Of a stretch of DNA of 8,002 nt, positions 4,989 through 8,002 are shown piece after piece. The stretch is from assembly GCA_013331265.1 (NCBI GenBank), contig DUGS01000199.1, positions 17,814 to 25,815 of the forward strand. The letters run 5' to 3'. This DNA comes from Methanosarcina sp. (GTDB lineage Archaea; Halobacteriota; Methanosarcinia; Methanosarcinales; Methanosarcinaceae). Position 1 is the stretch's first letter; each line of letters starts with the position of its first letter. Below the pieces are notes generated by a model. It did no database searches. It was given only the letters and a program-made list of their open reading frames with translations, and was not told the origin of the DNA. The translations under genes were made by a program, and so were the position numbers.

Positions 4989-4994
4989 TTTTTT
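4989..4994 (+). terminator. T6 tract after acylphosphatase gene
   Basis: A run of six T residues lies about 13 bases after the stop codon, in the 55-base gap between convergent genes. A further T-rich stretch follows (5036-5042). No clear hairpin is seen. Confidence 0.35.
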
Positions 4995-5030
4995 CAGAAC
5001 TCTGCAGCTTTTTAAGCGTCCCAGGTATTT

Positions 5031-6551
5031 TCAGTCTTTTTTCATAATTTTTATAATGATGAAAAAACCAGCAAGGTTTATTGCTCCTATCAGAAGATAC
5101 CCTATCAGATGCTTTGAGCTCTTGTTTGATACCGAATCTCCGTCTCCAAAAATTCCTGCCGAGCTGGTTTTGTCTTTTGCTCCTTCCAGTGCGGATTCGT
5201 TTTCCTTTGTTTTTGCTTCATTATTCCCGAAGTTGACCACCGAATCGGTTTTAAGAAAAACCTCTTTTTCCTTTTCTTCAAGGCTGTTTCCCGAATTAAG
5301 GACAGCCCTGACGGCATAGGAGTTGTCAGGCTCAAGCCCGAGGAAAAGGAACTGGTCATCGTTTCCAGGGGAAGAGACCACTTTTCCTTCTCTCCTGAGT
5401 TCTACGGACCCTTTATCAGGAAGCTCGACTTTCAGGTTTACGTGCCCTGTAAGCAGGATCTGCTCTCCTTCTACAAACCTGGGCCCGTCCGGGATATCAA
5501 GGATCCCAAGAAGGGTCGGAGCAAAATCCTCCTGCCCGAACTCTCCTCTGATAACTCCTTTCTCAACGTCCTTAGCGTGTACGATGAGAGGGACCAGCTG
5601 TGCCTCATCCGAACTCGAGAATTTTTCGGACTGGTGACCTCCTTTGGAATCATCTGCCGAAAAAGCCATACCGTGGTCTGCGGTCAGGACAAAAGCAAGG
5701 TTGTTTTCTTTACACAGGTTATAAAGAGGCAAAATTTCTGAATCAAGGCTTTCGATGCAGTCTATATACCCGTAATTGTCTCTGTAGTGCCCGCTCATGT
5801 CAACTGCCCCTACATTGACCGTAAGCAGGTATTTTTGCTCTGGACTGTTTTTTGCCATGTACTCCACAACAGCGCAGGCTGTTTCGATGCCCCATTTATT
5901 ATAACCGTTATACCTGTCCCTTGTCTCTTTTGAAGTAACATAGCCAGGAGCCCTGTCAGCCCTATCCTGCATTACCTGTAAAAGCCCGGAAGGTACAGGA
6001 GAATCCGGAGAGCATTCATGCTGCTCAAGCACTATCTGTATATTTTTTATTGAATTATTTTCGTCCCTCAGGACCGCATCCTGTTCGGCACATATCGACC
6101 AGGAATCTCCTTTTTCCATTACTGCGATACAGAGGTAGCCTTCTTTATGTAAAATATCAAAAACGTTAGCATCTTTAAAACTAACAAACTCGCTGTTTGC
6201 GCCCGTATTCCCGGTAACAAGGACTGAATGCCCTCCTTCGGTAAACGTCTGAGGAGCACGAAACTTAAGTATGAGTACACTGTTTTTTCCTATCTCAGGA
6301 ATGTTTTCAATCCTTGCTTTTTCAAGGGTTGCACCGTCAAGTGCGTGTGGCGTAAGCTCAGGATAAATAAAAGGCGCGCTTAAGCCATCTATGATCAGCA
6401 CGACTGCACCTGCCGGAGTATTGACCGGGCTTACCTCAACTTCAGTAAGTGCAGCTGCGGGAAGTGGTAAAGCTGAAAAAAAGGTTAATAAGGTTGCTGT
6501 AAGTAAAACCAGAGTAAATAATGGTTTAAAATTGCGGGCTCCAGACATCAT
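5031..6551 (-). CDS. Membrane-anchored alkaline phosphatase superfamily phosphoesterase
   Basis: This 506-residue protein has an N-terminal signal sequence (hydrophobic about 11-35, Ala-rich end) and a C-terminal membrane helix (about 482-501, ending KIMKKD), so the body lies outside the cell. The catalytic region (about 48-355) carries the two-metal ligand set of the superfamily: Asp55 (LIIDGL), probable nucleophile Thr104 in TEGGHSVLVTG, D-x-x-x-H at Asp251/His255, ADHGM (Asp292, His293) and GGH (His306). The spacing recalls nucleotide pyrophosphatase/phosphodiesterase-type members. Substrate is unknown: phosphomonoester, diester or sulfate ester are all possible. Residues about 368-435 look like a small beta-sandwich (VNLKVELPDKGSVELRREGK), followed by a charged, Ser-rich linker. 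ATG 6551 (a second ATG adjoins it) has no ribosome site, but TTTATA lies 26 bases upstream, suggesting a leaderless transcript. It is a single gene, convergent with the acylphosphatase. Confidence 0.85.
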   Translation of the reverse strand: MMSGARNFKPLFTLVLLTATLLTFFSALPLPAAALTEVEVSPVNTPAGAVVLIIDGLSAPFIYPELTPHALDGATLEKARIENIPEIGKNSVLILKFRAPQTFTEGGHSVLVTGNTGANSEFVSFKDANVFDILHKEGYLCIAVMEKGDSWSICAEQDAVLRDENNSIKNIQIVLEQHECSPDSPVPSGLLQVMQDRADRAPGYVTSKETRDRYNGYNKWGIETACAVVEYMAKNSPEQKYLLTVNVGAVDMSGHYRDNYGYIDCIESLDSEILPLYNLCKENNLAFVLTADHGMAFSADDSKGGHQSEKFSSSDEAQLVPLIVHAKDVEKGVIRGEFGQEDFAPTLLGILDIPDGPRFVEGEQILLTGHVNLKVELPDKGSVELRREGKVVSSPGNDDQFLFLGLEPDNSYAVRAVLNSGNSLEEKEKEVFLKTDSVVNFGNNEAKTKENESALEGAKDKTSSAGIFGDGDSVSNKSSKHLIGYLLIGAINLAGFFIIIKIMKKD

Positions 6552-6574
6552 TGTAAATTATTTTACACACATGC

Positions 6575-6580
6575 TATAAA
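6575..6580 (-). promoter_or_regulatory. TATA box for the phosphoesterase gene (leaderless)
   Basis: Read on the minus strand, TTTATA is centred about 26 bases before the ATG at 6551. That places the transcription start at or beside the start codon. This agrees with the lack of a Shine-Dalgarno sequence. Confidence 0.5.
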
Positions 6581-6639
6581 GAATTTATCTTTTTTCGAAA
6601 TAATTTCTTAAATTCTTCATTTTATTCAGGGATTCAGGT

Positions 6640-6653
6640 ACCTTTTTAAAGGT
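6640..6653. repeat. Perfect 6-bp inverted repeat ACCTTT-TT-AAAGGT
   Basis: The arms at 6640-6645 and 6648-6653 are exact complements with a two-base spacer. They lie midway in the 214-base gap between two divergent genes. They could be a regulator site; the short A/T-rich arms may also arise by chance. Confidence 0.3.
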
Positions 6654-6685
6654 TTATTTTTTAAGGTTATTGTGTCCAGAGAAGT

Positions 6686-6700
6686 AAATGTATAACATTT
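6686..6700. repeat. Perfect 6-bp inverted repeat AAATGT-ATA-ACATTT
   Basis: The arms at 6686-6691 and 6695-6700 flank ATA, about 65 bases before the DUF89 start codon. The element includes TGTATAAC, a weak TATA-like sequence. If that is the promoter, the repeat would overlap it and act as an operator. Confidence 0.35.
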
Positions 6701-6765
6701 GCTGCACATATCAGTAATATCCCAAAAAATACTATCCCTTAATCCAAAAAACAGGAAATGTTTCT

Positions 6766-7647
6766 ATGAAGATGAACCCACGCTGTATCTACTGTCTGCT
6801 TTCCCGCGTACATTTTCAGTCAAAGCTTTCTACTGATGATGAAGATCTTATAAGCAAAACTATCCATGAATGCCTTGGAGCCATGAACAAACACTATAGC
6901 CCTGAGGCAGTCTCAGCATGCGTAGCCACAAAAATCCACAGAAAATGCTATGAAGTCCTGGGAGATAAGGACCCATATGAAGTTACAAAAAAGCTAATCA
7001 ATCAGGCTGCATTAAAAGTCCTGCCTGTAGCAAAAGAAAAAATTTACGAAAACTCTCCTGACGACGTGGAACTCTTCAGGCGGGCAGTACTGGCATCGGT
7101 TATTGCTAATTATTTTGATTTCGGGATTATGGGGTTTGATGCCAGCGAGGACAAATTTGAAGATGCCTTTCTGAAATTTTTCGAGCAGGGACTTGATGTT
7201 GACGACACTCCGAAAATGCTTGGGCTCCTTCAGGACGTTGTCTATATTGCTGACAACTGCGGGGAGATTTTTTTTGATATGATTGTTTTCGACGTGATTA
7301 AAAAACTTGGTGGGAATATTACCCTGGTTGTGCGTGGGGGTCCCATACTTACAGATGTGACTTTAGAAGAGGTAAAAGAGTTCGAAATAGATAAAAAGGT
7401 CGATAGGGTGATGACTACAGGTTCAAATGCAGTGGGTATTCTTGTAGAGGAAGCTCCTGCCGAACTGCTCAAAGCAATGAAGGATGCAACTTTAATAATC
7501 AGCAAAGGCATGGCAAACTACGAGACCCTCTCAGAGCATAACTTCGGACCTATAGCTTATATGCTTCTTACAAAGTGCGAGTGTGTTGCTGAAGACCTCG
7601 GACTTGAACAGGGCTTATCGGTTGCAAAACTGATGAACTTCCCCTGA
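6766..7647 (+). CDS. DUF89 (ARMT1-like) family putative metal-dependent phosphatase
   Basis: This 293-residue cytoplasmic protein belongs to the archaeal branch of DUF89/ARMT1-like proteins. Characterised DUF89 members are metal-dependent phosphatases proposed to remove damaged or excess phosphometabolites; the substrate here is unknown. The N-terminus has the family CIYC pair (Cys7, Cys10). The metal-site block is IADNCGEIFFD (161-171, with Asp163 and Asn164). RGGPILTDVTLEE (190-202, Asp197) and the KGMANYETL block (248-255) follow, all in the expected order. The helical N-terminal part spans about 20-150. Length is typical. The ATG at 6766 has an AGGA ribosome site at 6753-6756; an ATG two codons later is an alternative start. 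It is divergent from the phosphoesterase gene and followed by its own hairpin/T-tract. Confidence 0.9.
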   Translation: MKMNPRCIYCLLSRVHFQSKLSTDDEDLISKTIHECLGAMNKHYSPEAVSACVATKIHRKCYEVLGDKDPYEVTKKLINQAALKVLPVAKEKIYENSPDDVELFRRAVLASVIANYFDFGIMGFDASEDKFEDAFLKFFEQGLDVDDTPKMLGLLQDVVYIADNCGEIFFDMIVFDVIKKLGGNITLVVRGGPILTDVTLEEVKEFEIDKKVDRVMTTGSNAVGILVEEAPAELLKAMKDATLIISKGMANYETLSEHNFGPIAYMLLTKCECVAEDLGLEQGLSVAKLMNFP

Positions 7648-7661
7648 AAAATTCGTGCATT

Positions 7662-7684
7662 CCGGATTTTTCCGGCAACTTTTT
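7662..7684 (+). terminator. Hairpin plus T5 terminator after DUF89 gene
   Basis: CCGGA (7662-7666) pairs perfectly with TCCGG (7671-7675) around a TTTT loop. T5 follows at 7680-7684. It lies 15 bases after the stop codon, consistent with intrinsic-type termination, and separates this gene from the CooT-like gene. Confidence 0.6.
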
Positions 7685-7764
7685 ATTGAGCAGAGCCCCA
7701 AATTATGTGCATTAACGAAAATACATTAAAGTAAGTGCAGAATTCCATATAAAAATGACAGTGT

Positions 7765-7772
7765 AAGGAGAG
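7765..7772 (+). promoter_or_regulatory. Strong ribosome binding site of CooT-family gene
   Basis: AAGGAGAG sits seven bases before ATG 7780. It fixes the start and shows the mRNA must have a leader. The attractive TATAAAAA at 7748-7755 therefore seems too close to be this gene's TATA box, because its predicted start (about 7777) would remove the site. Confidence 0.65.
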
Positions 7773-7779
7773 ATTAAAA

Positions 7780-7968
7780 ATGTGTGAACTTAATGTTATT
7801 CTGCTCAGTGGAGATAACCGTGAGAGGATAATGGACTCCGTAGCAAAGATTCTGGTTGAAGGAGACTCAATCCAGCTTACTGGAATCCTCGGAGATAAAA
7901 TGACGGTTAAGGGTTCGATCAAGGAAATCAATTTTTCACGCGGAGAAGCTATAATTTTATCTAAATAA
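7780..7968 (+). CDS. CooT-family small nickel-binding protein
   Basis: This 62-residue protein is entirely beta-rich and matches the CooT family: MCE-x-NV at the start, a VAKILVEGDSIQLTGILGD middle and a K-x-xIKEINFSRGEAIIL end. In bacterial CooT, a dimeric protein tied to nickel loading of CO dehydrogenase, the N-terminal cysteine (Cys2) contributes to the nickel site, and it is present here. Methanosarcina species rely on nickel CO dehydrogenase/acetyl-CoA synthase, so a nickel-handling role is reasonable, but no Ni-enzyme gene is adjacent in this window. Older annotations call this group predicted RNA-binding proteins. The start is fixed by the strong ribosome site at 7765-7772. The gene stands alone between a hairpin terminator and a T8 tract. 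Confidence 0.85.
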   Translation: MCELNVILLSGDNRERIMDSVAKILVEGDSIQLTGILGDKMTVKGSIKEINFSRGEAIILSK

Positions 7969-7976
7969 TTCTTAAC

Positions 7977-7984
7977 TTTTTTTT
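7977..7984 (+). terminator. T8 tract after CooT-family gene
   Basis: Eight consecutive T residues begin eight bases after the stop codon. This is a typical archaeal T-tract terminator without a clear hairpin. Confidence 0.5.
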
Positions 7985-8002
7985 ACTGCTATGGGAGTGC
8001 GG

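Noticed and set aside
4976..5030. Possible small gene or RNA between the convergent acylphosphatase and phosphoesterase genes
   Set aside because: 55 bases of T-rich sequence with no coding frame or stable hairpin; best read as termination sequence.

Overview
This window most likely comes from a methanogenic archaeon of the genus Methanosarcina or a close relative. Archaeal-type genes set the domain: diphthamide methyltransferase, a DUF357 protein and a DUF89/ARMT1-like protein. A CooT-family nickel protein fits a nickel-dependent methanogen. Base composition is moderate to A/T-rich, intergenic regions are long and T-tracted, TATA boxes are archaeal, and strong GGAGGTGA-type ribosome binding sites sit beside apparently leaderless genes. 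The species cannot be fixed from the sequence alone. There are no rRNA or tRNA genes, transposons or CRISPR arrays.

Layout. Bases 1-60 hold a degenerate tandem repeat of about 20 bases. On the minus strand, dphB (diphthine synthase) is followed by a small DUF357 gene (62-1199). Divergent from these, on the plus strand, is a two-gene redox unit: a small glutaredoxin/NrdH-like protein (1363-1605), whose frame contains no ATG, GTG or TTG codon and appears to start at ACG, followed by thioredoxin reductase (1657-2574). The pair makes a plausible NADPH > TrxR > redoxin chain. Next comes an exported, cysteine-rich, PepSY-like protein (2817-3299). It is preceded by a perfect 9-bp inverted repeat and a third half-site, which look like an operator. 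Then come a small membrane protein with a coiled-coil tail (3505-3720) and a winged-helix regulator (3794-4087).

Convergent with the regulator is a cytosine deaminase (4132-4563) that strikingly resembles the fungal Fcy1 enzyme. Divergent from it is an acylphosphatase (4676-4975), probably leaderless, whose TATA box sits inside an inverted repeat. A long membrane-anchored, extracytoplasmic member of the alkaline phosphatase superfamily (5031-6551) lies on the minus strand. A DUF89 putative metal-dependent phosphatase (6766-7647) and a CooT-family small protein (7780-7968) close the window on the plus strand.

Most genes are single units or short pairs with their own promoters. Two themes stand out. 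One is thiol redox chemistry (redoxin plus reductase, and a cysteine-rich exported protein). The other is phosphate-ester or metabolite clean-up (acylphosphatase, DUF89, alkaline phosphatase-type enzyme, cytosine deaminase). There is no obvious multi-gene defence system or mobile element. The items most worth checking are the non-AUG-start redoxin, the palindromic operator with its exported cysteine-rich protein, and the yeast-like cytosine deaminase.
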